Position numbers and translations under genes: made by a program. DNA of 64,000 nucleotides from Lithodes maja (Eukaryota > Arthropoda > Malacostraca > Decapoda > Lithodidae): the NCBI GenBank assembly GCA_037953745.1, contig JBAKBP010010328.1:1-64000 (forward strand), given 5' to 3'. Below are positions 43,477 to 53,936 of this stretch, piece by piece. Every line of letters begins with the position of its first letter. The stretch's first letter is position 1. The notes under the pieces are model-generated. The model did no database searches and was not told where the DNA came from. It saw only the letters and a list, made by a program, of their open reading frames with translations.

Positions 43477-45933
43477 TTAGTGACACAGTTGAGCTGGGGC
43501 TCCACTGCGACCAGGCAGCTCCCTCTCTTCCACTCTCCATTCCAGAAGTCGGTTGGAGTTGGTGCTGGGGTATCCTGGTGTTGGTGGCCGGTCCGGTATT
43601 TTGGCCAGCCACATGTCCAAGTGTTTCTTGAAGGTGTCTGGAGACACCCCGGTCATGTTCCTGAGAGGGGCTGGTATACAGTTGAACAGTCTGGTTCCAT
43701 TGTATGTAAAGCTGTGATGGATCAGGGATTTGATTTTTTGTGTTGATCCCGGCGTAGTCCTCACATAGCACAGCCTCCCTCGCCTTTGGTGCTGAGTCTC
43801 TTGGATGTTTGGATTTGGTACCTTTTTTTCCAAAATCTTCCAGACGTAGATGATGATGTATCTCTCCCTACGTCTTTGAAGTGAGTACAGCTGCAGCTCC
43901 TTAAGTCTCTCCCAGTAGTTAAAGTGTTGAAACCCATGGATTTTACTGGTGAATGTCCTCTGGGTGGCTTCAATTTCTGTTATTTCTCCTACTTTTTGGG
44001 GAGACCAGAGCTGGGAGCAGTACTCCAGTCGTTGTAGGACCAGTGACTTCCACAGTGTTAGCATACACCTCTCATTTCTTGTGTGGAAGGTTCTCAGGAT
44101 CCAGCCTGCTATTTGTTTTGCTGTTGTTGTGGCTTTGGTAATATGCTGGGAAAAAGTGGCGTCACTGCTCATATTTACTCCCAAGTCCTTCACTGTGTCC
44201 TTGGCGGTAATTTCTTGCTGTCCACTTTTGTAGTTGGTGTCGTTTTGTAGTGCTCTCTTGTTCCCGTACCTTAGAAGCTCGAACTTGTCTCCGTTTAGGG
44301 CCATGTTGTTTTCTTCTGCCCACTTCAGGATTTTGTCCAAGTCTTGTTGTAGTAGCTGAGCATCATGTTGTGAGGTGATTTTCTTCATGAGTCTGGTGTC
44401 GTCTGCAAACGATGTGGCTGTTGAGTGTTCCAGGTCCCTGTCGATGTCTCCTATCATGATGAGGAATAGGAGAGGTCCCAGTACTGATCCTTGTGGTACT
44501 CCGCTGATGACCCCACCTGCTTCTGATAGGCTTCCTTGAACCGTGACTCTTTGTTTTCTGTTGGTGATGAAGCTGTGGAGCCATCTTCCAAGGTCTCCCC
44601 CTATTCCCAGTGATTTGAGTTTATGTAGAAGGATCTCATGGTCCACCTTGTCAAAAGCTTTGGCGAAATCTAGATATATGACGTCTACATTTTCTCCGTC
44701 TTGAATATCCTGTAGGATTTTGTCGTAGTGTGATAGTAGTTGTGAGAGGCAGGAGCGGCCTTTTCTAAAGCCATGTTGCCCCTCGTTGAACGCCTCGTTA
44801 TCTTCCAGGAAGCTGACCATCTTAGCTCGTATTGTTCTTTCTATGATTTTAATAAGATGTGACGTCAGCACCACTGGTCTGTAATTTTTGGCTATGCCTT
44901 TACTACCCCCTTTGTGTATTGGTGTGACATTACCTTCTTTTAGGGATTGTGGTACATATCCAGTTTGGAGGGACTTGCTCCACAGCAGTTTTAGAGGCAG
45001 GGCTAGTTGATGTTTGCAGTTTTTTAGCAGTTGGGCATGAAAGCCGTCTGGTCCTGCCGCAGAGTTTGGTCCAATCTTGTCGATGGCTGCTATTATGTCC
45101 TCTGTTGATACTGTTACCGAGGAGAGTTGATGTGGTGTCCCTGGAGCGTTGCCAAAGAAAGTCGTTGCATTTTCGATTTTCTTGTCTTCATTTGGCGGGC
45201 TGAAGACACTTTCATACTGCTGTTTGAGTATCTTGGCCATTTCGGTTGGGTCACTCTCAAGTTCGCCCGTAGGTTTTGCAAGTGGTCCTATTGTTGAGGT
45301 GTTCCTGAGTCTCCTTTTTGCGTATGCATAGAAGAATTTGCTATTTACTCGTATGTTTGCAACTGCTTGGAGTTCTTCGCGTGTTCTTTGCTCTTGGTGT
45401 GACTGGATGAGTTTACGTTCAACTTCATCGAGCTCTTCTTGTAGTTTGGTGATATTGTGCGCATAGCTGGTCTTCCTTTCCTTGGCTCTCAAGTACGTCC
45501 TTTTCTTCATTAGTATTTTTCTATCTCTGGGAATCTGCTTGATCTGCTTCCTGCTTGATTTGGGTGGTATGGTGTTTTTACAGGTCTCCAGGCATTGTTT
45601 CTGGAGGATACTGAGAGTTTCGTCGACGTTTTTATCTTCGAATAGTGCCCTCCAATCAGTTCCTGCCAGTTCTGCTCTCAGTCTGTCCCAGTCTATATCT
45701 TTGCTGTAGAAGTTGAGATCTTTCAGAGAGGTGCAGGGTATTTGGCTTGATTCCTGTTGACATCTTCTTGGTGGTGTGGCGGCTGGTGTGGGGGTTCTAA
45801 CTTTGATGAGGCTGTGGTCGGACATTATAGTTTTTACAGTTTCGTACGAGTGTACCAGGTCGAAGTTGTTGCCAAATAGTAAGTCCAGTGTGTTGTTGCC
45901 TCTTGTAGGTTCCTCGATGTATTGCTTCATGTA
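43477..45933 (-). CDS. ORF2 second part of CR1-like LINE: end of endonuclease plus reverse transcriptase
   Basis: The open frame extends to 45975 (832 codons), but the first 15 or so residues, including a Lys run, come from the poly(A) tail of the nested LINE; true coding starts at MKQYIEEPTRGNNTL. SDH of the endonuclease is at residues 52-54. RT blocks: AAGPDGFHAQLLK, YRPVVLTSHLIKIIERTI, HGFRKGRSC, YLDFAKAFDKVDH, SGVPQGSVLGPLLF, and the catalytic FADD at 523-526. The C-terminal region ends with FNCIPAPLRNMTG and a Pro/Arg-rich tail. The frame is intact over about 2.45 kb with all RT motifs, but the protein cannot be made whole because the endonuclease is split. Confidence 0.88.
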   Translation of the reverse strand, partial: YMKQYIEEPTRGNNTLDLLFGNNFDLVHSYETVKTIMSDHSLIKVRTPTPAATPPRRCQQESSQIPCTSLKDLNFYSKDIDWDRLRAELAGTDWRALFEDKNVDETLSILQKQCLETCKNTIPPKSSRKQIKQIPRDRKILMKKRTYLRAKERKTSYAHNITKLQEELDEVERKLIQSHQEQRTREELQAVANIRVNSKFFYAYAKRRLRNTSTIGPLAKPTGELESDPTEMAKILKQQYESVFSPPNEDKKIENATTFFGNAPGTPHQLSSVTVSTEDIIAAIDKIGPNSAAGPDGFHAQLLKNCKHQLALPLKLLWSKSLQTGYVPQSLKEGNVTPIHKGGSKGIAKNYRPVVLTSHLIKIIERTIRAKMVSFLEDNEAFNEGQHGFRKGRSCLSQLLSHYDKILQDIQDGENVDVIYLDFAKAFDKVDHEILLHKLKSLGIGGDLGRWLHSFITNRKQRVTVQGSLSEAGGVISGVPQGSVLGPLLFLIMIGDIDRDLEHSTATSFADDTRLMKKITSQHDAQLLQQDLDKILKWAEENNMALNGDKFELLRYGNKRALQNDTNYKSGQQEITAKDTVKDLGVNMSSDATFSQHITKATTTAKQIAGWILRTFHTRNERCMLTLWKSLVLQRLEYCSQLWSPQKVGEITEIEATQRTFTSKIHGFQHFNYWERLKELQLYSLQRRRERYIIIYVWKILEKKVPNPNIQETQHQRRGRLCYVRTTPGSTQKIKSLIHHSFTYNGTRLFNCIPAPLRNMTGVSPDTFKKHLDMWLAKIPDRPPTPGYPSTNSNRLLEWRVEERELPGRSGAPAQLCH

Positions 45934-47700
45934 TTTTTTTTTTTTTTCTATGTGATTGAGAGAGGCAAAAGGCATAACTGCCTATAGCGAGTGCCTCCCC
46001 CATAGTTGAAAGAGTGACAGGGCCAAAATCAAGGGACGTTCGAGCCAAAATGCCTGGACACACGGAGTTTGAAGCAATTTAAGTCATAGGAAGAGGGAAA
46101 GACTGATTCTGGGAGAGAGTTCCAGAGCTCAGATGTTGAGTAGAAGAAAGTTTGAGAGTAACGTTTCACTCTTGGGTTGGAGAGTTGCACATAGTAGGGG
46201 TGGGATTGAGTTGCAAGACGGGTACCACGTGCCCTACGTAAAGGAGGTGGTATGCACTGGGATAGCTCTGAGGAACACTGATTATTATAGTAACGATAGA
46301 ATAGCGAGAGAGATGCAACATTGCGGCGGAGAGAGAGAGATTGCAGAGAGTTGGTGAGTGGACGGGAGTTAATGATACGAAAGGCCTTCCTTTCAACTTT
46401 GTCTAGGAGAGCGGTGTGAGAGGAACCTCCCCACACATGTGAACAATACTCAATACAAGGGCGCACTATGCCCCTGTACAGAGCAAGAAGCTGTGCAGGG
46501 GAAAAGAACCCCCTAAGGCGGTTGAGCACACCCAGCTTCTGGGAGGCTGCCTTAGCAAGACTGGTAATATGGTCCTTCCAAATGAGAGCAGAAGAAAAAG
46601 AGACACCAAGAATATTGAGAGAAGATGAAGGTTGATTTTTGTATTGTTGAAGAATAAGGGATAGTCCGCTGGGAGATCCTGACGGGTAGATAGATGGAGA
46701 AATTGGGTTTTGGAAGCATTAAAGTTAACAAGGTTTTCTCTGCCCCAATTGGAAATAGTATTTAGATCAGAATTTAAGAGTTCTATGGCTTCATTACGTT
46801 TGTCGTTGAGGGATTGCTGGCTGGGGCGTTCTGAAAAACTAATGGAGTAGTGTAAGGTTGAGTCGTCTGCGTATGAATGGATGGGAATTAAGGTACAGTT
46901 AAGGAGATCATTTATAAAAATTAGAAAGAGAATAGGAGATAGGACAGAGCCCTGAGGAACACCGGAGTTTATAGGGTGAGGAAGTGAACAATGGCCGTCC
47001 ACAACCGCAGCTATGGAACGGCCGGAAAGGAAATTAGAGACAAAGGCACAGATGGAGGGATAGAAACCGAAGGAGGGTAGTTTAGAAATTAAAGATTTAT
47101 GCCAGACTCTATCGAAGGCTTTCGATATGTCTAGTGCAATAGAAAAAGTCTCACCGAAGTCCCGAAAGGAGGATGACCAAGAGTTAGTAAGATATGAAAG
47201 AAGATCACCAGTAGAGCGACCCTTAAGGAAGCCATACTGGCGATCTGAGAGCAGATTATGAGAAGAGAAATGCTTAAGAAATTTGGAAGCAAGAATAGTT
47301 TCAAAAACTTTAGAAAGACAAGAGATAAGAGCAATTGGACGATAGTTGGAGGGTTGAGAGCGGTCACCCTTCTTTGGGACAGGTTGAATGTGAGCAAACT
47401 TCCAGCATGAAGGGAAGACGTTAGAGGATAGACAGAGACGAAAGAGTTTGCCTAGGCAGGGAGTCAGCACGGAAGCACAGTTTTTGAGAACAACAGGAGG
47501 AACACCGTCCGGACCGTACGCCTTATTAGTGTTAAGCCCAGAGAGGGTAGAAAGTACATCTTTAGAAGAGATTAGGATATTAGGCATAAGTAAGAGAGAG
47601 GAGGGCGGAGAGGGAGGAATAGCACCGGAATCATCCAAGGTGGAGTTTCTAGCAAAAGTTTGAGCGAAGAGTTTAGCTTTGTCAGAGGAAGAAGTGATGA
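45934..47700 (-). mobile_element. Jockey/CR1-group LINE nested in the CR1-like endonuclease
   Basis: The 3' end is a T run on the plus strand (45934-45947, the poly(A) tail), and the truncated 5' end is at about 47700, where the host reads MTIMDTA. The host protein reading resumes on the other side with MKQYIEE, which fixes the borders. I see no clear target duplication. The same family left the fragment at 28502-28733. Confidence 0.85.
46029..47638 (-). pseudogene. Reverse transcriptase of the nested LINE, one frameshift
   Basis: The first frame (46466-47638) has NKAYGPDGVPPVVL, YRPIALISCLSKVFE, YGFLKGRSTGDL, ALDISKAFDRVWH, SGVPQGSVLSPILF and the catalytic SYADDSTLH. Near 46620 a one-base change shifts the frame (…KINLHLLSI, then NILGVSFSS). 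The second frame (46029-46529) continues with VLNRLRGFFSPAQLLALYRGIVRP, CSHVWGGSS and the C-terminal WNSLPESVFPS. The 5' part, including any endonuclease, is missing by truncation. Confidence 0.87.
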
Positions 47701-48459
47701 TGCAGTGTCCATGATAGTCATTAGCTCCTTGGCTTGCTGTTTTTCATCCCTGGTTCCTCCATCTATTTTCATGGTTGCCCAATTGATGATGGGCAGGTTG
47801 AAATCTCCTGTGATGATGACATCTGTAGCGGGAGTTGGAAGATTTTGTAGGAGTGATTGTATCTTCTCTGTGACCTTGAAAATTTCCCCTGTGGTGTTTG
47901 GAGGTGGGTACAAAATTATGATGAGCATGTCGGTTTGTCTTATGTGTACTGCTAGTAGCTCTGTTGTGCCGTTTGAGAATGCAACTAAAGTTTCGTTATT
48001 TGCAGCCATATCCTCCCTTAGGTAGAGTGCTACTCCTCCGTGGCTTCTGTCCTCTCTGTCGGCTCTGAATAGAGTGAAATTATGGATATTGATCTCTGCA
48101 TCCAAAATGTTTTCGTTCAGGTGTGTTTCTGTGAGGGCTAGAAAAATTGAGTTGTCTTCCTCTGCAATTTCTTCCAACATAGGGACTTTACATTGATTGT
48201 TTCGTGGGTAAAGTCCTCTGATGTTGCCCACAAAAAAAATAGTTAGTGGTAGTTGCACCTTCCTCTGTGGTTCATGTCTGGCCCCTCGGTTTGGGCTAGG
48301 AATCTCTCCATTATCACTTGAGACCGTTTTTCCACTTCCAGAAGACGTCCCATTACTACCTCTAAAAAAGCACCTTGGTCGGGCATAGCCGTGTGTACCG
48401 CTGCTGGTCTGACCTTGTGAGTTTGCTGGATGGTTGGCCAGCTTCTGAGGGCATTGCAT
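47701..48459 (-). pseudogene. ORF2 first part of CR1-like LINE: AP-like endonuclease, interrupted
   Basis: The frame begins within ORF1 (overlap of up to 217 bp with 48243-49595). The endonuclease proper starts at LPLTIFFVGNIRGLYP, about residue 72, followed by FLALTETHLNENI, SHGGVALYLRED and ITGDFNLPIINW. It is cut after MTIMDTA by the nested LINE, whose sequence adds a spurious tail in frame to 47572. A start downstream of 48459 is possible. Confidence 0.85.
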
Positions 48460-49595
48460 TGGCTTTCTAATTTTTCCTCATGTGTTGGTGTGTAAGCAAA
48501 TTCCCTTTGAATGTGTCCTGTAGCGTGTTCCCTTGGTTTGTTGACGTTGTTTCTGGGCGTTAGTATTTTGGTTCCCTTGATGTGTGGAAGATTGCAGTCT
48601 CTCATAGTACATGCCCTTTTGTTGAGTGAGATTCTGCATACATATGGGTGGTAGTCGATGCACTTCCATCCACGCTTGCAACCGATTCTTTCATCCCGCC
48701 CGTGCTTCATGAATTTTGCACATATTTTTGGGTGGTCTTGTTTGCATCCCATGCCCACTACTCCATATCGGCATTCATTTCTTAGGTAGAAATTGCATAC
48801 TTCCATGCTTTTCCTCCTAATATCGGTGCCCCTGTATTCAGCTCTGGGCCTAGGTCTCCATGAATTTGTATTTACAGCACTAACCTCACCTGTTCTTCTG
48901 TATGTAGGAGCATTATGGCTGCATCCGTTGCATGTGGGGTGTGTGCTCGTTGGGGTCCCCGACCTCACCTGTCTTGCTGCATTTTGAGGAGGCTCTGCCG
49001 TGTCTGCTTGTGTTGCGGGGGGGAGGCTATGGGCATCTGGCATTGTGATGCTAATATTTCCTGGTGTGTTCCCCAGACCTAGATCTAGGCCTATAGCCAC
49101 GTTTGTTGTGTTACTGGTATGGGGGTTGTCACCGTCACTCTTGCCTACGGCTACTTCTGGGCTTTTGGGTAGGCCTTGGCCTAGGTCAGTGTCCCCAGTT
49201 AATTCCTTGGTTGTTGGAGTATTGTCAGCTGGCGTGTTGGTGACAGCTTTGTTGCTCTGGAGCTGAACATGGATTTTTCTTACCTTACTTATCGCTCCAG
49301 AATTGGTTATTCGTTCCTTGTGTTGGAGAACGGCTGCTTCTGCCTCGGCCACCCACTCACCTTTTGTGTCAAACTTTGTTAGGCAGCATGTTTTGCACAT
49401 GAATTTCCTTGGCGTTTTTGCATAGTTGCGAATTTGATAGGCAGGGAGTTCTGTGCAGAAATAGTGCAGCCAATCCCGGCAGTAGTCGCATTGGATTGCA
49501 TTTTTTTCACCTGCGAACTTGATTCCGCAGTCGGGGCACTCTGGGTCGGATTTGTTTTGATCCCCGTCCATTGTTGGCGTCATGTTCTTAGTCAC
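48243..49595 (-). CDS. ORF1 of CR1-like LINE: PHD finger plus CCCH-type zinc fingers (450 aa)
   Basis: The N-terminus has a C4HC3 PHD-type finger: C20, C23, C36, C39, H44, C47, C67, C70. A Ser/Thr/Pro/Asn-rich linker follows to about residue 260. Next come three Cys/His clusters: CNFYLRNECRYG...CKQDH, ICAKFMKHG...CKRGWKCIDYH and VCRISLNKRAC...CNLPH, which look like CCCH RNA-binding fingers. PHD fingers are known in ORF1 of CR1-group LINEs; the CCCH triplet is what I see here and would fit binding of the element RNA. The frame is intact. The C-terminal 70 residues overlap the ORF2 frame. Confidence 0.8.
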   Translation of the reverse strand: MTKNMTPTMDGDQNKSDPECPDCGIKFAGEKNAIQCDYCRDWLHYFCTELPAYQIRNYAKTPRKFMCKTCCLTKFDTKGEWVAEAEAAVLQHKERITNSGAISKVRKIHVQLQSNKAVTNTPADNTPTTKELTGDTDLGQGLPKSPEVAVGKSDGDNPHTSNTTNVAIGLDLGLGNTPGNISITMPDAHSLPPATQADTAEPPQNAARQVRSGTPTSTHPTCNGCSHNAPTYRRTGEVSAVNTNSWRPRPRAEYRGTDIRRKSMEVCNFYLRNECRYGVVGMGCKQDHPKICAKFMKHGRDERIGCKRGWKCIDYHPYVCRISLNKRACTMRDCNLPHIKGTKILTPRNNVNKPREHATGHIQREFAYTPTHEEKLESQCNALRSWPTIQQTHKVRPAAVHTAMPDQGAFLEVVMGRLLEVEKRSQVIMERFLAQTEGPDMNHRGRCNYH

Positions 49596-49666
49596 TGTTT
49601 TTTTTTTCTCTTATTTTCACTTCAATCCTTCTGTTTCGGACTTTGTTTCTTGTATGTGTGCACTCA

Positions 49667-50263
49667 CTAAGTGTTTATGTAGGTTATTCTGTCTTTGGTA
49701 ATCACCGATTGCACTTTCTTTACGAGAAACACTTGATAATGTATGGAGCTACAGTGTGACGTGGCCTTGACCTTGCCTGTCACAAATATTTTTTTGGGCA
49801 TTTCCCCTTTCACAAGCGCTACTATTTGTGATCGGTCTTCCCCTTTTATTTGATTGCGCTTTGCCCATACACATCGTGAATCGTCCAGGATATACGTAGG
49901 GTCAAGCCACACCGGATAGTTGAATATAATTACCTTCGTGAATTTCTCGCTGTCGTCAGGAACTTGGAGTGTGACTCCATTGTACCCCTCTGTTGTTAAT
50001 ACTTCTACTGCTTCTTTTCTCCCCACAGTCAGGTAGGGTCTGTGTTTTCCTTCCTTGAGAAGTGGTAGGAAGGATTTATGCTCCTTGACCGCCCACAGTA
50101 CTTTCTCTTGGAAGGTCATTTTCAAATCATGGGGGAAGAGAAGTCTAGGCCGCTTCCCTGCCATATCCTCGGTAGTTCCTGGTCTCACCTCACCCTGTGC
50201 TGCCCCCTCTCCTAGCCTCTCCACCAGAGAGTGTGTATAGGAGAGAGGAGTCTTCCTATGCAT
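49667..50263 (-). CDS. Upstream ORF of CR1-like LINE, 198 aa, unknown
   Basis: The frame ends 71 bases before the ORF1 start and is on the same strand. After a short N-terminus it has a mixed alpha/beta-looking region (RPYLTVGRKEAVEVLTTEGY, then VIIFNYPVWLDP, then SQIVALVKGEMPKKIFVTGK) that resembles an RRM-like gag fold, though I would not claim the fold without a profile search. Its intact frame and position suggest it belongs to the element as a first gag-type protein. It could instead be an N-terminal gag exon or an unrelated ORF. Confidence 0.5.
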   Translation of the reverse strand: MHRKTPLSYTHSLVERLGEGAAQGEVRPGTTEDMAGKRPRLLFPHDLKMTFQEKVLWAVKEHKSFLPLLKEGKHRPYLTVGRKEAVEVLTTEGYNGVTLQVPDDSEKFTKVIIFNYPVWLDPTYILDDSRCVWAKRNQIKGEDRSQIVALVKGEMPKKIFVTGKVKATSHCSSIHYQVFLVKKVQSVITKDRITYINT

Positions 50264-50427
50264 TATATTAATAAAAAGGTGCCTCTAAACATTGCCAGTT
50301 ACCCTTTTTCGAAATTTATTTTTCAGCGCCATCTATTGCAGGGTTCCAGAACTACTCAACGTGATTAAATCTACGGATGTATCCTCCATTCTGTGTTTTT
50401 GTATTCTATGTACCCTACAGTACTTCG

Positions 50428-50433
<6 letters not shown>
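50264..50433. other. Left flank of the CR1-like LINE
   Basis: Contains GCGCCATCTATTGCAGGGTT near 50330. A close match, CCGCCATCTAGTGCAGGGTT, lies near 51332, so this may be an element end or 5' UTR piece. Confidence 0.4.
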
Positions 50434-50488
<55 letters not shown>

Positions 50489-50528
50489 GTATATACTGTA
50501 TATGCCTATATATATATATATATATATT
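50434..50528. repeat. CT and TA dinucleotide arrays
   Basis: CT repeats (about 50430-50451) run directly into TA repeats (to 50484), then a second TA run to 50528. Confidence 0.95.
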
Positions 50529-50853
50529 ATTTGTTTGACCAAAGTTTGAGTGTGTTATTAATAGTAACTTATATTTTAATGTAAATACTTTTCTTCAATT
50601 AAGATTATTGTTATTCATATACATTCATTGTTAATATATTTACAGTCAATATCAAATAATCATCAACAGCCTTAACTTTGACTTTATATTGTCCTTGTCC
50701 CAATTTTGGTTTGTTTAGTTTGCAAGTTTTACATTTTAATTCATGATCCATTGCAAACCATTATCCTTATTCTCAAGGTCAACCACAGCCTCATCACATC
50801 ATCACGAAGGCTTGGTTCAGCTTGGTAAGCTATATGTAAGCTATATGCTATAT

Positions 50854-51079
50854 ACCCCTTCTCTACCGACTACAACAAAAACTACCGACGACGTCTTTTG
50901 ATTTTATTCTGGCTCCTACTAATCGATTGTACTCACTTTAGGAAGGATCTTTAGCAATTATAAGGCTTCGAACTATCTCAATCAACCCTTTTAACTACCA
51001 CAGATCCTTTCTAAGCTGTATAAAATCGTCTACATATTGCTAGAATAAAATATAACATACCTCGACGGTACAGAAGGGG
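50854..51079. mobile_element. MITE, family with ACCCCTTCT ends
   Basis: The left end ACCCCTTCTCTACCGAC and the right end, whose reverse complement is ACCCCTTCTGTACCGTCGAG, form imperfect TIRs. TTAA follows on the right and TATA precedes on the left, as if a TTAA duplication had decayed. The same ends occur at 58330-58516. No coding. Confidence 0.65.
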
Positions 51080-51387
51080 TTAATGGAGTATTGTTCACAT
51101 TTCGGTGTAGGCAATACTTTGGAGTGCTTTTGAATATCAGTGTACTCTTAAATCATTGTATTCATAATGACTATGGCTGATATGGTGATAGCAAACAAGT
51201 TACATGTGTTTCTACAGACTCTACACGAGACACGTGTACACCATTGCAGCCAAGGGAAAGGAACTGTCAATAAACAGACGACAGATTCGGACAGAAGCAT
51301 TTTCCCGCGATAGGGAGGAGCTATGAGCTACCGCCATCTAGTGCAGGGTTCCAGCCAAATCTGTAAATAATGGCCAAATACTATTAA

Positions 51388-51614
51388 CCCTCTCACATCC
51401 TGACGCGATTTTTGAGCCTATTAGGGATACTTTAGAGCCTTTGTTACCATCAGGGGTATCTATAAACCTTTAGTTTGTTTACTTCAACCTCTGCAGTTGT
51501 CTTTGAGTTAGCTGTGGGCAGAAAACTAATTTTGGAGAGGTAATTATAACAGTGAGAGTAATCTATTTCTTATTGCTAATCTGGCAACCTCTGCGTCCTA
51601 TGGTCGTGAGAGGG
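51388..51614. mobile_element. piggyBac-like MITE (227 bp) with TTAA duplication
   Basis: TTAA flanks both ends (51384-51387, 51615-51618). The inverted ends begin CCCTCTCAC. TTAA targets and CCC-starting TIRs are typical of piggyBac-type elements. It has no transposase, so it depends on another copy. Confidence 0.75.
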
Positions 51615-51618
51615 TTAA

Positions 51619-52452
51619 CACGGCTGATTTTCCCAGACTCCTCTCTCCTATTCTTACTCTTTGCTCTCCACGTCCCCATCTCTCTCTTCTCCACGGCCCA
51701 CGCGCTGCTTCCTCACCCTGCTTCTCTCCACGTGTCGTCACTCTCCTTTCTTCATCCTTCGTCTGATTCGCACCATTCTTAATTTTCTTAACGTATCTTG
51801 CTTCTTCTTCATCGCTGCTCTTGTATTGAACCTCGTTTGGTTTCCCTCTCCTCCGATTCTCGCTCCTACTAATCACTTGGGTGTATGGATCCTGGGTGCA
51901 CTCCATCTCAGTGTCCGTTTCATAAAAGTCTTTCTCCTGGGTGTTATTGTGCCCTTCTGCTAGCAGAGCACTGGCTTCCACATTACTATTCTCTATTGTC
52001 CCTGTTTAAGGGCAAATGGTGTTGGACTAGCGGCAGACAGGCCGCCTGCCTACCTGCGATTTTCACTATTCACGGCAATTTAGGAGTCACGGAGAGAGCA
52101 AGTTTAAGAGATACAACAGGTTGGAGCATGGGGTCACTCAAACTCGTACCCGCTCGCGCATGACGTCACTAGGCTGGAAGGGTCGGAGGTCACTCGACTG
52201 TTTACCATTCATTCTGAAAGGAGCAGCCGAGCCAGCACTATCGTCCGTTTTCTTTTACTTCATACCGTGATGCTATAACTACTGTATAATGCCGTGTGAA
52301 AGTGCAGCTCTTCTATTTTAACTGAACAAAATGCCTTTATATTGTCAAGTTGTTGGATGCAGTTTGGATGCACTATTTATATATATATATATATATACAG
52401 TATATATAAATATATATATATATATATATGTGTGTAGTAAAAAGGCTATGAA
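51619..52452. other. No gene supported; short TA arrays
   Basis: Overlapping ORFs of 76-127 codons on both strands (51552-52163) show no domain and reflect CT-rich composition. TA runs lie at 52378-52396 and 52408-52428. Confidence 0.45.
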
Positions 52453-53766
52453 CCGTAAAACCGTGTAACTTCGGAAATTTTTCGAGTTTTTTTAACGATA
52501 TCTCCTGACTGTAAACACATTATAGAGATATAACTAGGTCAAGTGATGTGTGGTGACTGTAAACACATTATAGAGATATAACTAGGTCAAGTGACTGTAA
52601 ACACATTATAGAGATATAACTAGGTCAAGTGATGTGTGGTGATAGTGCGCGGTAATCCAGGAAACCTCCTAAAATTATCCCCCATAATAAGAGAGCTATC
52701 CTTATCCTAAATGGTGTCCGAAGTCATCTTGAAAAGTGGCTAACTACGGACATGTATGGATAACTTCGGACATACAGTGATTTCTTATGGAAAATGATTG
52801 CCAAGAAAGCTGGGATAGCTTCGGACAAGCGGAGGGGAACTTCGGACGTACGTTCGTGGTTTTATTTCATTCATTTTTCGGCTCCTACTATTTTATATGA
52901 ATATTTTATTATTGCTGCTTATTCCTGTCCAATGTCTTACTGGAAAATGCACAGTCAATACTTTTAGGCCTGTATAATTAGTATAGGAGGGGGTTATATA
53001 TGATGTTTAACAAATTTTCTTTTTGGATCTGTTCTCGTTAGGCATTGAACTCACTCTTAGAAAATATTGAGCAGGAAAAATAACCAATGCTGTCAAATCA
53101 ATAACTCAAAAAAAAAAAAAAAAATTGGACAAGATATACAGTATACCTCTCCTAATTTATATATATTATATATCCAGAATTATCCTAAATACATAAATCG
53201 GTTAGCATATTATCATATTTTTATGGGTTTTTGGACTCAGAGAATGATTATTTGATCTTTAACCACTTTAATGATGGATAAGTATTATGAATTATTTTCA
53301 TTGGGCAAATAATAACAAACGATTTGTTTGTTCCATGTCCGAAGTTACCTTTTTTTGTGTGGAAAACACAATAGGTTAAATGATAGTGTTCTAGCCAGAG
53401 CGTTATACAAGTGTAACAAATTTCCTTTGGTGGATGTTGTCTCTGGTAATTTTACTACAAAATTATATCAGTCACAACATCATTCATACAAACAAATTTC
53501 TTCAGGGTGATAGAAGTTTGGCAGGGTAGCGAAAAATGTAAATTTTTTCGTCATATATATATATAATATTTTTTTCGTGTACATATATTCATGTCAGTTC
53601 CCTAGGGCTTTTACATGCTCTTCCTTTGCCATTTCTCTAAACGGACCCCATACAAAAAAATAAAAAAAATAAAAAGCGTTTCCATTATATAATGACAATG
53701 GATAATTACTTATTATCGCCGATGTTCGAAGTTACGACCCAAGTCCGAAGCGACCTGGTTTTACGG
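52453..53766. mobile_element. Non-autonomous element with CCGTAAAACC ends and CTTCGGAC motifs
   Basis: The ends CCGTAAAACC (52453) and GGTTTTACGG (to 53766) are inverted and are followed inwards on both sides by a TTCGGA motif. CTTCGGAC or near matches recur inside in both orientations, for example near 52717, 52762, 52815, 52833, 53335, 53723 and 53743. Clusters of such motifs near ends are typical transposase-binding sites. No clear target duplication and no transposase were seen, so the superfamily is unknown. Confidence 0.55.
52507..52632. repeat. Tandem repeat, about 38-48 bp unit, three copies
   Basis: GACTGTAAACACATTATAGAGATATAACT-type units begin near 52507, 52554 and 52592. The first and third carry an extra GATGTGTGGT, which the second lacks. 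Confidence 0.85.
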
Positions 53767-53936
53767 AATGTAATTATTTGTATGTACTGTATGTGTGTAT
53801 ACCGGTATATACTAGGTTCAGATTATGCTGTTCAAATTTGATGTCCTCATTACAGAATGGACATATATAGTTTATTTGGAGTCAGTACAACGAAGAATGA
53901 CCAAAATTATCCATAATATTATATAATCTTCCATAT

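Larger units (their letters stand above)
43453..50263 (-). mobile_element. CR1-like LINE with three ORFs, split by a nested LINE
   Basis: In transcription order: upstream ORF (50263-49667), PHD/CCCH ORF1 (49595-48243), and ORF2 with endonuclease (48459-47701) and RT (45933-43477). The nested LINE at 45934-47700 lies inside the endonuclease. The 3' end has about two copies of a CTAAGTGTAA repeat (43436-43462), like the short tandem ends of CR1/L2 LINEs. Coding is well kept outside the insertion, so this was nearly full length before the nested hit. Confidence 0.82.

Noticed and set aside
51552..52163. Overlapping ORFs of 76-127 codons on both strands
   Set aside because: No domains on either strand; they mirror each other over a CT-rich stretch.
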